Assembly (NCBI GenBank): GCA_009746045.1
Contig: RPFO01000175.1
Location: 126,001 to 186,000, forward strand
Origin: Mesostigma viride
Lineage: Eukaryota; Streptophyta; Mesostigmatophyceae; Mesostigmatales; Mesostigmataceae
DNA: 60,000 bases
Direction: 5' to 3'
Shown here: positions 48,805-59,445 of the stretch, one piece after another
How the letters are laid out: each line of letters opens with the position of its first letter
How positions within the stretch are numbered: the first letter of the stretch is position 1
Translations under genes and position numbers: made by a program
Notes under the pieces: model-generated
What the model saw: the letters and a program-made list of their open reading frames with translations, nothing else
Database searches by the model: none
What the model was told of the DNA's origin: nothing

Positions 48805-51032
48805 ATGCCTCTAAGCACTACGTGGGGGAGAGTGAGGTCAGCACGCAGACGCCAGCGTGCAACTCGCCGCCGCCGGACCTTCACTCTACAACACAAGGTG
48901 ATTACGTGGTTGAATTGGCTATGGCACGGGGGGGCAGACCCTCCGCCTAAATCTGGAGGCGCGTGCTCCAGAGGAACGGCGGAGGCCCTGAAAAGGGTCA
49001 AGAAGCACTGCGAGTGGTACAGTCGCCGCGTAACCGGCGTTGCGACAGGCCCCGCAGAAGGAAGTGATCTAATCTATGGGAAATGTAATAAGTATGAACA
49101 ACTTGTGGCGGAGCGGGTGAGTCTGCCGAAGCGCGAGGTGGCAGGAAAGGCGAAGCTGCTGGATTTGCTGGCGCTACGACCTAGTTGGCGAGAGGTGTAC
49201 GCCAGCGAGGCCAACTGCATCAAGCCGGAGGTGGCTGCCAGTGCGAGGTATTGGAATGTACCTGCCCCCAGCCGAGGGTGCACCATGGCGGAGTGGGGCA
49301 AGTTGATGGGGAGGGCAGCGGACGTGGGGATGGTGGAGTTCCGAGAGACGCGGCCAAAGTGGGTAGACGGATGTTTTGGGGTGGCCAAAGGAGTGGGGGA
49401 GTTAAGGCTCATTGTGAATAAGAAGTTGGGGAACGCACTGTGGGTGGACCCCCCTAAGACGGTGTTACCCCACCTGGGCATATACTCGGAGGTCTATATC
49501 AAGGGTCGGTGCTACACGGCCAAGAGCGATCTGGTCTCGTATTACTATACCATCCAAGTGCCGGAGTGGTGGTGGGATTATCAAGGGCTACCTGATGTGT
49601 GGTCCACCGATGTCGGGCTGCCGGGGCGGCGGAGGAGGGTGTGGCCAGTGCTGAAAGTGCTGGCCATGGGGCACTCCCACGCTGTAGCGCTAGGGGAAGC
49701 CATCCATGAGATGGTCCTCTATGCCACGGGCGCTTTGGATCCTAGACGGCAGGTGAACCGCCTCACAAGTGTAGGGGAGCTGACCGTGCTTCGGAATGCA
49801 TGGGGTAACCCAACCGCCCTAGCCATCGAGTACAAGGAGGAGAGCACGAGGGAGATGCAAATCGACCTTGAGGACCCCCCTGCCCCTATGGTATCCATCA
49901 CTATTGATGACCTGGTGGTCAGCAATGGGCGCACGTGCGAGGCGGTGAATCGCTTAATCGCGAGTGCTATTGAAGACGGGTACGCGCCTAACAACCTTGT
50001 GCCCTCCAAGGACAAGACGATCATGGCTAGCCCGGAGGGGGAGGACGAGCTAGAAGCTCTGGGTGTTGTTCACCGGCGGGATGGGGTGTTGGAGCCGACA
50101 GCTAAGCAGCTCACCCTTGTGGTTGCGCACACTCGTGTACTCCTCGAGAGGGGACGCGCTACCGCTGAGGCGCTGGCGGCCGTCGTGGGCCGGTGGGTGT
50201 GGCTGCAGATGCTCAGCCGCACTTGCTTGTCCATATGGCAGCAGAGTTTTAAGTTCATCAACCTCAAGGGGTGGGGCCAGCGAACGCGACCTTTGTGGCA
50301 AGGTGTGCGCGATGAGCTCGAGTGTGCCATGGCGTTGGCCCCCATGCTCCGTGTGGACCGGGGGGCTGCCCTGGCTCCGGTGGTGGTGGCCTCGGATGCG
50401 TCTAGTTTTGGGCAGGGGGTTGTCTACGCTGAGATGGCCCCAGCTGAGGTGACGGAATTAGCTCGGGCCCGGGAGGTGCGGGGTTACCCAACCCTCCTCA
50501 CCCCAGGTGAGGCCATGTATGCCGGGCCTAGACCCTTGACCAAGGCCGCGGAAAAGCCATCATCCACGGGCGATGGCGCGTAGGGATCAAGAGTCGCTGG
50601 CGCGATTCGACCATGCACATCAACGAGAAGGAAGTGCGGGCCGCTGTGAAGGGGGTGGAGCGCTCGGCCCGGAACCTCGGAACATGGGGTAAGCGGGTGG
50701 TGAGGTTAGTGGACTCCACTGCCGCTTTGGGCTGCTTGGCTAAAGGGCGTTCCTCTTCTTACCGGTTAAACAAGCAATGCCGCCGGTTGTGCGCTCTTAC
50801 GTTGGTCACCGGCAGCCGCTCACAATGGGTCTGGACGCCAAGTGAGCTTCAGCCTGCGGATGGGCCTTCGCGGGGGCTTTCCATGGCTGCCTCGGTGGCC
50901 GGGTGGGTCCGCGATTTGACTCGCGAGGGTGTTCATCCCAATCCCGGGCCTCGGCTTGGCGCTAGCTACTTGACCCTTCTTGAGGGCAAGGTGAAGCCGG
51001 CTACTTTGATGGTTTACCATCGGGGCTCTTAG
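48805..51032 (+). CDS. DIRS-2 reverse transcriptase-RNase H
   Basis: The ATG at 48805 (MPLSTTWGRVRSARRRQRAT) is the likely start, 47 bases after the gag stop. RT motifs: ELRLIVNKKLGNALWVDPPK, AKSDLVSYYYTIQVPEWWWD, catalytic SITIDDLVVSNG (about 49900), NNLVPSKDKTIMAS. RNase H: VVVASDASSFGQGVVY (about 50385), then a frame break near 50575 and INEKEVRAAVKGVERSARNL, RLVDSTAALGCLAKG, LQPADGPSRG. GVHPNPGP at 50928-50951 marks the boundary to the recombinase. The ORF ends at 51032 through a further frame break. Motifs match DIRS/PAT RT-RH, not LTR-element RT. Confidence 0.88.
50928..50951 (+). other. NPGP motif between RNase H and recombinase (2A-like)
   Basis: GVHPNPGP here and GIHPNPGP in DIRS-1 (11584-11607). 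The NPGP core is that of 2A ribosome-skipping peptides, but the usual D-x-E before it is replaced (G-V-H), so activity is uncertain. Confidence 0.4.
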
Positions 51033-51880
51033 GTCCTTTTTCGCATGGTGGGCGAGCCGGCGGGGTCGGGTTGGCAGCTTGTTGCGCGGCTTGACGATAG
51101 AGGAATACTATTGCGAGTATGTCGCTTGGGCGCACTCACGGTGTTACAGCCGCCAGTTGTGTGTCAATGCGCTTATGGGCCTGAATTTGTACTTCCCCGG
51201 GAGGTGCGGGATTGGGCCTTGGCACGAAGTGTTTTGGCTGGCTGGCGCACGTTGGCACCCCCTCGTGCCCCCCCCCCATTCCATGGGAGGCTGCGTTTGC
51301 GCTTGCTTGTACTATGGTGCTCCAGCGGCAGCCTCGTGCGGCTATGATGGTCATCGTTATTTTCCAACAATACCTGCGGGTATCGGAGGCGCTCAACCTG
51401 TTGGTCGGCCATGTGCGCTTGCAGCCTGATGTTCGGTTGCGGGGTTCGCAGCGGGGCGCCTTGTTGTTGATGTCAGCTAAGACGGCTAAGGGGGAGGTGC
51501 AGTCTGTGGTGATCGAGGATGTCATGACTGAGACCCTCTTGCGGGCTTGTATGCGTGGCAAGGCGGCCTGGGAGCGGGTGTTCCCTTACGATTATGCCCA
51601 GTTCAGCCGGGTTTGGCATCAGGCCACGCAAGCTTTGGGGGTCGACACGGTGTTTACCATTCACGGGCTGCGGCATGGGGGGGCTACCTATGATTTTTTG
51701 CGGCAGCGCAGCATGGCTGATATTCAGCATCGGGGTCGCTGGCGCAGCAGCAAAACTGTCGCCCACTATGTGGGATTGCACCGGAGCTTGGCCCTCACCC
51801 TTCCTGACGCCCTGGTTCGGGCTATCGCCGCCTGCCCCCCGCGCATTTGGCGGAGCGTCTTTTCTCTGCCTTCCTCTTAA
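51033..51880 (+). CDS. DIRS-2 tyrosine recombinase
   Basis: The N-terminal part is in one frame (51079 onward: YVAWAHSRCYSRQLCVNALM); the main catalytic part is 51212-51880. Catalytic residues are all visible: Arg in QQYLRVSEALNL (about 51377), HGLRHGG (about 51662), QHRGRW (about 51726) and Tyr in VAHYVGLHRSL (about 51766). Two frame breaks (near 51033 and 51215) separate it from RNase H and divide its N-terminus. This enzyme would integrate the circular cDNA intermediate. Unlike DIRS-1 its active site is intact. Confidence 0.85.
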
Positions 51881-51956
51881 GTTCCCTTCATTCTTGTCTT
51901 ATGCGTCCACCGGTTTTTGTTTTGCCCCTGGCTTGGGTCGCCAGGGAGGGATGTAA

Positions 51957-52636
51957 GGGTAAGGCTAGCCTTTTTGGACATAAAGTGTTCCCATGGGTAA
52001 GGATGGCCAGTTGAGGGCCACTTCCCGATGTGCTCTACTTATTGTTTTAATAAAGAGTCTGGTTACCCTGGAGTTCCACGGTTAATAGAATCGGGGTTCT
52101 CTGAACATAGTTTCTTTATAGTGATACGGAAGGGGAGCCGCTGATGCTAGGTGAAATAGAGCTGGGTGATGTGATCGTAATAAGGTTGATTAGGCTTCTA
52201 GTGTACGAGTATTACGGATGATATGGCCTAATTGTTGCGGCCCATACCTTGACGGTGTGCTGAGTACCTTGACGACGGATTTTTGCGTCTAGGTTCTCCT
52301 AGCAGATCTGTGATTGCGGACGGGTTTGCAACAAGCAATATCTGAAGTAAAACTTGACGGCTAAAACTGTTTAGAGGCCGTTGCCGGATCTGGCCGTTGG
52401 TAGAGAGCCGTTGGCCTTGAAACACGATAAAAGCTTGCTCACCTAGCTCATGGCGGTCTCTTTTGTTTTCCCACCCGCCCTCCCTGTGTGTTGCCTGTTT
52501 GGGGGTAAGGCTAGCCTTTTTGGACATAAAGTGTTCCCATGGGTAAGGATGGCCAGTTGAGGGCCACTTCCCGATGTGCTCTACTTATTGTTTTAATAAA
52601 GAGTCTGGTTACCTTGGAGTTCCACGGTTAATAGAA
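51957..52636 (+). repeat. DIRS-2 split direct repeats B1-A2-B2
   Basis: B1 51957-52090 and B2 52503-52636 begin GGGTAAGGCTAGCC and end GTTAATAGAA. A2 52091-52469 follows B1 directly; 33 bases separate A2 from B2. Confidence 0.9.
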
Positions 52637-52652
52637 GTACGATTTTACACTG

Positions 52653-53000
52653 GCCACAGCCAGTGGAGTACATGTCAAAGACCATGAGCTCAGCTGAACG
52701 AAACTACCCTGTGCATGAGCAGGAGTTGTTGGGCTTAGTGGTGGCGTGCCACAAGTGGGAGCATCGGCTGAAGGGAGCTCAGTTTTCTGTTGCTAGCAGT
52801 GCCACAGATGGGCTAGGGCAAGAGTCCATCACACTGATGACAGACCATAGGCCCTTAGTGCACGTGCTAGAGCAGGGTAGAATAAGCAAGAGGATGGCAG
52901 GGTGGATGGAGTATCTGGGTGGGTTCTACCCAGCCTTTCTCTGTGCAGTACATGCCAGGCTCACAGAATGTGGTGCCAGATGCCCTCTCTAGGAAAAGGG
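52653..53000 (+). pseudogene. Chromovirus 2 RNase H, C-terminal part
   Basis: Resumes with EYMSKTMSSAERNYPVHEQE, LMTDHRPLVHVLEQGR and, after a frame break, VPDALSR-type sequence (GTGCCAGATGCCCTCTCTAGG at about 52972). It carries the second copy of the hAT target duplication. Confidence 0.8.
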
Positions 53001-53459
53001 ATTTGATGGGAACGTTCCACGAGGATTTGGATATTTGTGCTGCCATGGTTTCAGTGGTATAGAGTGTGGTGCTGTCACTAGAGCATGCACAGGCAGCTAG
53101 TCAGCAAACCTCCCAGCTGCGTCCACCCCCTGTAGAGACTAGTTCCAGTCACGAGATGCTCATTGACCAGGGCTCTCTCCCAGGGTTGACAGGCGTCCAG
53201 GTGCATGGGTGGCCAGTCACTGCAATTAGGCAGTCCTAGGGGGGGCTCTGTTGGTAGCAAGCCCACTCCCACAGTGCAGTCAGGGGTAGATCATCACAAG
53301 AGGGGAAGAGGGAGGCCCAGGAATTAAGTGGATACTGGAGCCAGGGATGCTGTCTAAGTCTAGGAGGTTGGCTGCCAGCTGAGATTAAGGGGAAGTCACG
53401 TATGTCTGTGGCTGATGTTCTGTCATCCAAACATCTAGTCACTGGTCACATGCAGGAGG

Positions 53460-55010
53460 ATGAGGTGCTGCAAATTATTGCAGCCCTTAGAGCCACACAA
53501 ACAGCTAGTCTTGCCCAATCCTATGAGTATTGCCCTGCTAGATGTGATCAAGGCTTTCACCAAGACTGAGGACCTGGCCATCCAGGAAGGAAGTTTTGGT
53601 AATAGGCCTGTGGAGTATTGGGAGGGGATCCTCTATGTCCACACCCAGGACGCTGATCATGTAGTGACCAGGAAGGTATATGTGCCAGAAATGGCCATCC
53701 CTACCGTGTTGCATTGCTTTCATGATGATGTGACTGCGTGCCATCCTGGGTATGCCAATTAAGCTTCTCCACGAGGTACAAGAGAGGTTTTGGTGGCCTG
53801 GCATGTTTCGTGACATCACAGCCTATGTGGCCACTTGTGATTCCTGTCAGAGGAACAAGGTTAGGATTCAGGCTGTCCCCATCATTCCCATGGCCATGCC
53901 TATCCCTTTGAGACCCTGGATCAGTGTGACCATGGACTAATTCATCTGTGCATGGCTTGCCTCGATCTGTCTGATGCTGGTAATGACAGGATATTGGTGG
54001 TGATGGACAGGCTCTCTAGAATGTGCCATCTCATCCCATGTAATGCCCATCTGACTGCTGCCCAGTGTGTAGAATTGTTCATGAAGGAGGTGTACAGGTT
54101 GCATGGAATGCCACGGGTGATCATTACTGACCAGGATCCCTTGTGGATGTCTGGGTTCTGGAAGTCCTTTTTTGACCTCCTGGACACCAAGTTGGCTTTC
54201 GGGGTGGCGAACAGGTGTGCAAGTACAGGGGCAGTGGAGAGGCTGAACCGCATTGTGCGGGAATGCCAGAAGCATTGCTGTACCCATGACAACAAGGAAT
54301 GGGACAGGAAACTTCCCTTCATTGAGTTTGCCCTCAACAACTCACCCCTAGCCCCTCACAACATGTCTCCCTTTGTCATCTGCCATGGCCAGTGCCATTT
54401 GACCCCATTTGACCTGGAGCTGCCTGACAGGGATGCTGAAGGTCCTTTCAGAAGACGCTTAACCTCCTCAGTACAACAACTGATAGCATCCTTTCAGGAG
54501 GCTCATAGTGTGGTTGCTGCTCAGATGCTGCAGGCCCAAAACAAGTATTTGAACAATGCTCGGCAACAGATGCTGGCTACTCACACTTTTGTGGCCCCTG
54601 GTGACTTGGTATACTTCTTGAGGTTGACCGTGTGCTACCTGAAAAGGAGCAATGCGGGAAACTCCAGCCCTTGTGGTTGGGACCCTTCCCTGTGCTGGAA
54701 ACCTTTCACCATGGGACAGTGGTTCAAGTCCAGGTGCCTTCCCACTGGATGCTCAAGAAAAATGTGTTCCACCTGGCCCAGCTCAAGTTGTCCAAACGTA
54801 ACACCTTGCAGGGTCGCCTCTCTGCTCCCTTACCGCCCTTTGAGTTGCATCCTGACAGAGGGGGAGAAGATATACGAAATGGAGCAGTTGTTGGCTCACA
54901 GAGTCAAAGGCAATTAAGGGTAGGACCAAGCAGCCCCACTGAGTTCAAGGTGCATTGGAAAGGGGAGCTAGAGTCCACTGCATGCCGCGTGGTTGTGGTT
55001 GTCTGACTTG
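53460..55010 (+). pseudogene. Chromovirus 2 integrase
   Basis: Pieces in several frames: PVEYWEGILYVHTQDADHVV; the zinc finger H..H/C-x2-C (ACHPGY ... CDSCQRNKVR); the core RILVVMDRLSRMCHLIPCNA, IITDQDPLWMSGFWKSFFDL, GAVERLNRIVRECQ; then LPFIEFALNNSPLAPHNMSP. A C-terminal region (PLWLGPFPVLETFHHGTVVQ, FKVHWKGELESTACR) keeps a remnant chromodomain. An internal stop (TAA at 53938-53940) splits the core. Inactive. Confidence 0.82.
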
Positions 55011-55127
55011 ACTCATTGCCATGAGGTGGTCCAGGAGTATTGCCAGCAGCATGGCCTCACCCTTCCTTCTTGGTACACTGAGTTGGTGAGGTCCACTGCT
55101 CCCCTTCCTATATCTCAGGACTAATGA

Positions 55128-55604
55128 ATGGCTTCCTTGTGCATGCTGTTGTGGTTCCAGATGGAGGAGGAGCCTCTCTACACCAACCTGGCTTTGGGAT
55201 CCACCACGGAGGAAGGTGCCATGGGTATGCATCCAGAGACTTCCCCCCTCATGGGCTATGTGGAGTCCTTGTTTGACAATATTGTCAGGCGTGACCTTAG
55301 GAGGGATCAACAGATGGATACCATTAACAAGCTCTTGCATGCTGTTATCTCCAAGCAGGACAAGTTGCATGAGATTCTTCAAGGGTTGTCTCTGTCTCAG
55401 CCTCAGGTGGGGGGTTGTTCCAGCATGGCTCTCAGCTCCAGCAGCACACCCATTATTCAGATTCCTCGTCACATGGTACCTGTCAAGAATGTGGGGGCCT
55501 ATGTGGATCATAGGAAGTGCACGGGCCCCTGTGACCACTGTGAGACCTTGTGTCTTGGCCAAGGCGTTGGCTGCACTCAGCAGCTAGGGAGGAGGGGGAG
55601 GTGA
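55128..55604 (+). pseudogene. Chromovirus 2 post-integrase ORF, unknown
   Basis: 158 codons downstream of integrase (PLYTNLALGSTTEEG). YVESLFDNIVRRDLRRDQQM and DTINKLLHAVISKQDKLHEI form a likely amphipathic coiled coil. A Cys/His-rich segment follows (KCTGPCDHCETLCLGQGVGC). A second open piece at 55770-56153 (ELLEFSVQQGDFDLAPSPSS) may belong to it. It occupies the same position as ORF3 of chromovirus 1 but shows no clear sequence match by eye. Confidence 0.45.
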
Positions 55605-56135
55605 GCCCTGATGGCTTTGTGGAGGAGGTCTTATCTCAGTTGCACACCAGCTTGTATGAGATTGCCGCTCCCCTTTTGTGGCTCATTTGCTACACAGGAT
55701 GTTTGCATTGTCACCAGGATCTGAGATTGACATGAGGCCTGCTGAGGGGCAGGACATGATGGCAGCCAGTTGCCTGAGGCTTTGAAGGAGGCCTTCACTC
55801 AGTTGCAGCCAGTGAGTATGGGAGAGGCTTCCTACATGGAGCTGTTGGAGTTTTCAGTCCAGCAGGGTGACTTTGATTTGGCTCCTTCTCCTTCCAGCTC
55901 TGTCAGGGGATGTTTTCCCTTGGAGACATCTAACCTATTCTGCAGTCCAGGGTTGCCCAGGTACACTGTGGAACTCAAGGTCCGTCTGCCGGCGCCACTG
56001 AGGGTGCTAGTACATCTGATAGGTGCTAAGTGGTCTGTGGTCAAGGCCTTTCTGCAGTTCTGGTGGGCGTACAGATCATGGGTGTGCAGACACAAGACGT
56101 CCTCTACGTGGGTGATGGTCCCTGAGAGCCAGTCT

Positions 56136-56454
56136 GATGAATATGAATGGTGATGGAAACGTGTAGCCTTGTGCATTGAAATTATGGCTGGCTTACGTGT
56201 ATAGAGCGACTAGATGACCTAGACAGTGGGGCCGGAAACAACTTGCTTGATCATCAGGGCGTGTGTTTCGAGCCTAACTGGCCGGGAGTGTCTAGTGGTG
56301 AGCGCCATTGCTGCGATCCCTCTCCCGCCATTTACGAGGAAATGCCCGCAAATGGAAAACCACTGAAAAGGTCTAGCTAGTCAGTCATTACGTTAGCCAT
56401 GCCATGATTCCAAACGTCCAAGAACTGCACACGGTGGCAAAGGCAAAAATCCGG
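56136..56454 (+). mobile_element. SINE-like copy 2 (5'-truncated)
   Basis: Matches the complement of 32808-33120 (GGTGATGGAAA..TTGTGCATTGAAATTATGGC..AAAGGCAAAAATCCGG). It replaces the 3' end of chromovirus 2. The tRNA-like head seen in copy 1 is missing. Confidence 0.6.
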
Positions 56455-56498
56455 AGGACAGCACTTTCAAATAGGCGGCGTATTGCGTATGATTTATC

Positions 56499-58090
56499 AC
56501 GAGCCACGAGCCACGAGCCACGAGCCATGAGGTAGCCATGGCTGTCGGCGGAGCTCATAACTTTCACGTTCAATTGGGCACCAAATTCGGCTGTGAATAT
56601 CACAATCGCTTCGTCTTTCTAAGCCGCACACGCTGATATAATCTTCCGAAGCTATTACGCAATATATGATGAGCAAACGCTCCTCGACGCAACGCAGCCT
56701 GGCGGCTGCGCTAAGCCATGAAAATACGTCTGCAGCTCCGGCTGCAGCTTCGCCCTCAGGTCCGGCAGGCAGCGGTGACACTACTCGCGCACTGGTGGTC
56801 GCCCCGAACCCTCCCGGGCTTAATGCCTCGCCATCGCGGCATCGCCTGATCCTAAACGCAGCCGCCCAGCCGACAAAACAAGAGGGTTTTCGCGCCCCAC
56901 AGAACCGCGCTTTCGGCCCCAACCTTTCAAGGTCGACGATCACGACTCAGCAGTGGACCAACATGTCCCCGGCACTGACTGCCCTGCATTGCCTCTTCTA
57001 CGGGGACTACGCCTCGCTTTAGGACCTGTGCCTCCATCTCCACGGCATCAATTGCCTCATCACCCCCGACGGCAAATGGTTTAACCCCGACGCCCTGCTC
57101 GGGTGCGCCCGCCCCCAACTCCAGCACACCATTCTCAACTCCCTTCTCGTGCGCTCTGACGGCGAGATCTGGGCTCCATCCATCTCCGCCCCCACACTCC
57201 GTTCCATCCTTTATGGAAGCCTTCCAGCACCGATGTGGCAGCACTGGGCGGCACGCTGGCTGCTGAGCTTCCTCACCTTTCCACCACCGACCCCTCCACC
57301 TCCACTGCCATTTCCGCCTCCACTGCCGACATCACAAGGCCCAGCTCCTCGACCTCGACCAGCGCCTCCAAGCCACCGCCACCGCCCTTGAGAGCTTGCA
57401 TGACACCGCCGGCCTCACCGCCCAGGCGGTGCAGGACATCGCTGCCCAGGCGGCATCTGCTGGCCCGGCCAGTGATGCTCCCTCCACCTGGGTGGACTTG
57501 CTTTAAGCATCACACCACCTCCACCACCTCACCACCATCGCGGCACAGCTCAAGCAACAAGCCCTCGACCTTCGCCAGGAGGCCGACATTACCCAGCGCA
57601 GCCACAATGTCATCGTCAAGCACTTCGACCAGCCGGTAGGTGAAACCTCGACGAGCCTTCTCACGGCATTGAAGCGCGACATTCTTGCCCCCGTGCAACT
57701 CACTGGTGAGCTGCGGATGTCGGCTGTCCGCCTCCCCCGCGCGCGGGGTAAGGCTGGCCCGGCACCCGAGCTCCTCACCTTGAAGTACATGGCGGACAAG
57801 CTTGGGTTCCTTAAATGCCGCAAGAAGCTCTCAGGGACTCGCTTCACGCTGGACGACGACTTGACCCTGGCCCAGCAACAGCGGCGACGCGAGCTATGGC
57901 CGACCTACCTTAAGCTCCAGCAGAGCGCAGGGGGGAAGTCGGTATACTGGAGGGGGGGCGGTCATCCACGTTGACCACAAGCCCTGGCAGGCACCTCCTG
58001 CCACCTCAGACTAGGGAATATATACCAGTAGTGTAGATTTGTCAGGCGTAGCCTAGCATGTGGCCCACACGCATTGAATTGAATTGAATT
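56499..58090 (+). mobile_element. LINE copy d (ORF1-only)
   Basis: Starts with about four ACGAGCC units, then the shared 5' UTR, ORF1 and a short tail (58015-58090) ending in an ATTGAATTGAATTGAATTG run. That tail differs from the ATTAATTAA tails of other copies, so this is another subfamily. There is no ORF2. Confidence 0.75.
56669..58014 (+). pseudogene. LINE ORF1 (copy d)
   Basis: Starts MSKRSSTQRSLAAALSHENT (56669). A stop interrupts it at about 57022 (DYASL then TAG), and it continues through CARPQLQHTILNSLLVRSDG in the same region. Frame breaks follow before the C-terminal domain at 57540-58014 (RSHNVIVKHFDQPVGETSTS, LTGELRMSAVRLPRARGKAG, DDDLTLAQQQRRRELWPTYL). The stop is near 58014. 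It is broken at three or more places. Confidence 0.72.
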
Positions 58091-59445
58091 GTAACATAAC
58101 TCCGGTTGGGAGTATATGTAGCACATAGCCCGTGAGAGGGGGCATATGGCCTATCATACATCCTAAGCTACTTCCTGCAAGGGTGGGGATGTAAAGGACC
58201 CTTGCTCTAGGTGCACCAGGGCACGTGCATCCCCATGATCTTCAAGCTATGCCCAGCGAAGGGGGAGCCTGTCATGGGGGGGAAGATCAGCATAGCTATA
58301 CAAAGGCTAAAGCGGGGCTCTCAGCAGAGAGTTACTCCCTGCATGGGCACAACATAACTAAATAAAGCTAGGCATCATCTGGAGTGTGGCTCATCATAGG
58401 CACACATGTACATGATTAAATAAAGCGCGTGGCTTAGCTGGGATAGTGCCTCTAGGAGGCGTACATGTACATGGCCACGGTCTATCTATTCTACACTACT
58501 ACTGCTGTATTCCCCTAAGCTGGGGCGTCTGGAGTCGCTGGGGCCGCGGGGGTCGCCTGCCAGGGCTTGTGGCCGACGTAGATGGCCGCCCCCTTCCAGT
58601 ACACCGGCTGGCCCGCCTTGGTCTGCCGGAGCTGGAGGTAGGTCGGCCATAGCTCCCGTCGCCGTTGTTGCTGCGCCAGGGTCAGGTCGTCATCAAGGGT
58701 GAAGAGAGTCTTCTCGAGCCGCTTGCGGCGTCTGAGAAAAGAAATCTTGTCCGCCGGGGTCTTAAAGGTGAGAAGGAGCGGGGGCGGCCCTGCCTTACCC
58801 CGCGCGCGGGGAAGGCGGTGGGCGGCCAGCTCGATCTCACCAGTAAGGCCCATGAGATCAAGGATTTCTCTCTCAAAAGCACGGGCAAGCTTCTCGGAAT
58901 TCTCACCTTCCTCCATCTTGAGATTCTTGACAATGACGTTAAGGCTGCGCTTGGCGAGCTCGGCCTCCTCGCGGAGGTCAAGCGTCTGCCGCTGGAGCTG
59001 TGCTGCGACGGCGGAGGTGGTGGAGGTGGTGTGCTGCTTAAGCATGTCCGCCCAGGTCGTGATGGGAGGAGCATCGCCGGCCAGGCCAGCAGGGGCTGGC
59101 TTGGCGGCAATGTCCTTCACCGCCTGGGCGGTGAGGCCGGCGGTGTTCTGCAGGACCTCGATGGCGATTGCGTTGTCTTTAAGACGCTGGTCGATTTCAC
59201 GGAGCTGGGCGGTGATGGCGTCGGAGGTGGGGGTGGTGGCGGTGGAGGAGGCGAGGAGGGTGGCGGTGGCGGTGGGGATGGTGGGGAGCTCAGCAGCCAG
59301 CGTGCGACGCACAGCTGCCACATCTGCAGCTAGGGGCGTCACGTGCTGTGAGAGGGCTTCGTTGAGGTGGAGGAGGAGGGCGGATTCGGTCAGGGGGATG
59401 GGGCGCCAGACGTCAATGGCACAGCGCTGAAGGATGGAAAAAACC
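58091..59445 (-). mobile_element. LINE copy e (5'-truncated ORF1 plus tail), tail to tail with copy d
   Basis: Minus strand. The tail (ACTCCGGTTGGGAGTATATG at its outer end) starts at 58091 right beside the tail of copy d. ORF1 lies at 58515 to about 59445 and is truncated at its 5' end. Confidence 0.75.
58515..59445 (-). CDS. LINE ORF1, C-terminal two thirds (copy e, uninterrupted)
   Basis: The best-preserved ORF1 here: about 310 family codons without a break (the frame extends upstream into non-family sequence to 59528). It holds LTESALLLHLNEALSQHVTP, a predicted helical stretch (IDQRLKDNAIAIEVLQNTAG) that may trimerise as a coiled coil, and an RRM-like part (AKRSLNVIVKNLKMEEGENS, GLTGEIELAAHRLPRARGKA). 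The L1-type C-terminal domain follows (RKRLEKTLFTLDDDLTLAQQ, GQPVYWKGAAIYVGHKPWQA). ORF1 proteins coat LINE RNA and act as chaperones. Only the N-terminus is missing. Confidence 0.78.

Larger units (their letters stand above)
47250..52636 (+). mobile_element. DIRS-2, PAT-type tyrosine-recombinase retrotransposon
   Basis: 5.4 kb with split direct repeats: A1 47250-47628, coding region, B1 51957-52090, A2 52091-52469, B2 52503-52636. A1 and A2 are both 379 bases and B1 and B2 both 134 bases; B1 and B2 differ visibly at one position. The flanks show no TSD (GTATAAC on the left, GTACG on the right), as expected for tyrosine-recombinase integration. Frame breaks in gag, RNase H and recombinase leave it non-autonomous as read, but it is better preserved than DIRS-1. 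Confidence 0.92.
45747..52652. mobile_element. Non-autonomous hAT-like DNA transposon (contains DIRS-2)
   Basis: The left end reads CAGTGTACAATTATGCGCC and the right end in complement CAGTGTAAAATCGTACG, the CAGTG type of hAT termini. GCCACAGC is duplicated on both sides (45739-45746 and 52653-52660), the 8-bp TSD of hAT elements. Subterminal repeats of GTATTATACGGTATTATACG occur near both ends (45762-45792 and 47190-47215). Without the DIRS-2 insertion (47250-52636) the element is about 1.5 kb and has no transposase ORF. Excision would rejoin the RNase H coding sequence of chromovirus 2. Confidence 0.8.
35204..56135 (+). mobile_element. Chromovirus 2 (degenerate Gypsy element, host of nested insertions)
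   Basis: 5' LTR 35204-35928, PBS, gag, protease, RT, RNase H, integrase and a post-integrase region, all with many frame breaks. RT is split by the Copia element (39131-45287) and RNase H by the hAT element (45747-52652). Without them the element is about 7.9 kb. No 3' LTR is present: homology passes into a SINE-like fragment at about 56136. It is related to but distinct from chromovirus 1 and older than both inserts. Confidence 0.85.

Noticed and set aside
47700-51880. A DIRS1-type methyltransferase domain or LTR-type integrase in the DIRS elements
   Set aside because: No methyltransferase motif or DDE integrase was found; structure and repeats are PAT-type with a tyrosine recombinase only.
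58665-59430. Long plus-strand ORFs of about 220-240 codons
   Set aside because: They are antisense shadows of the GC-rich LINE ORF1 of copy e. The same holds for 33659-34532 opposite copy c and 889-1735 opposite the TPR exon.
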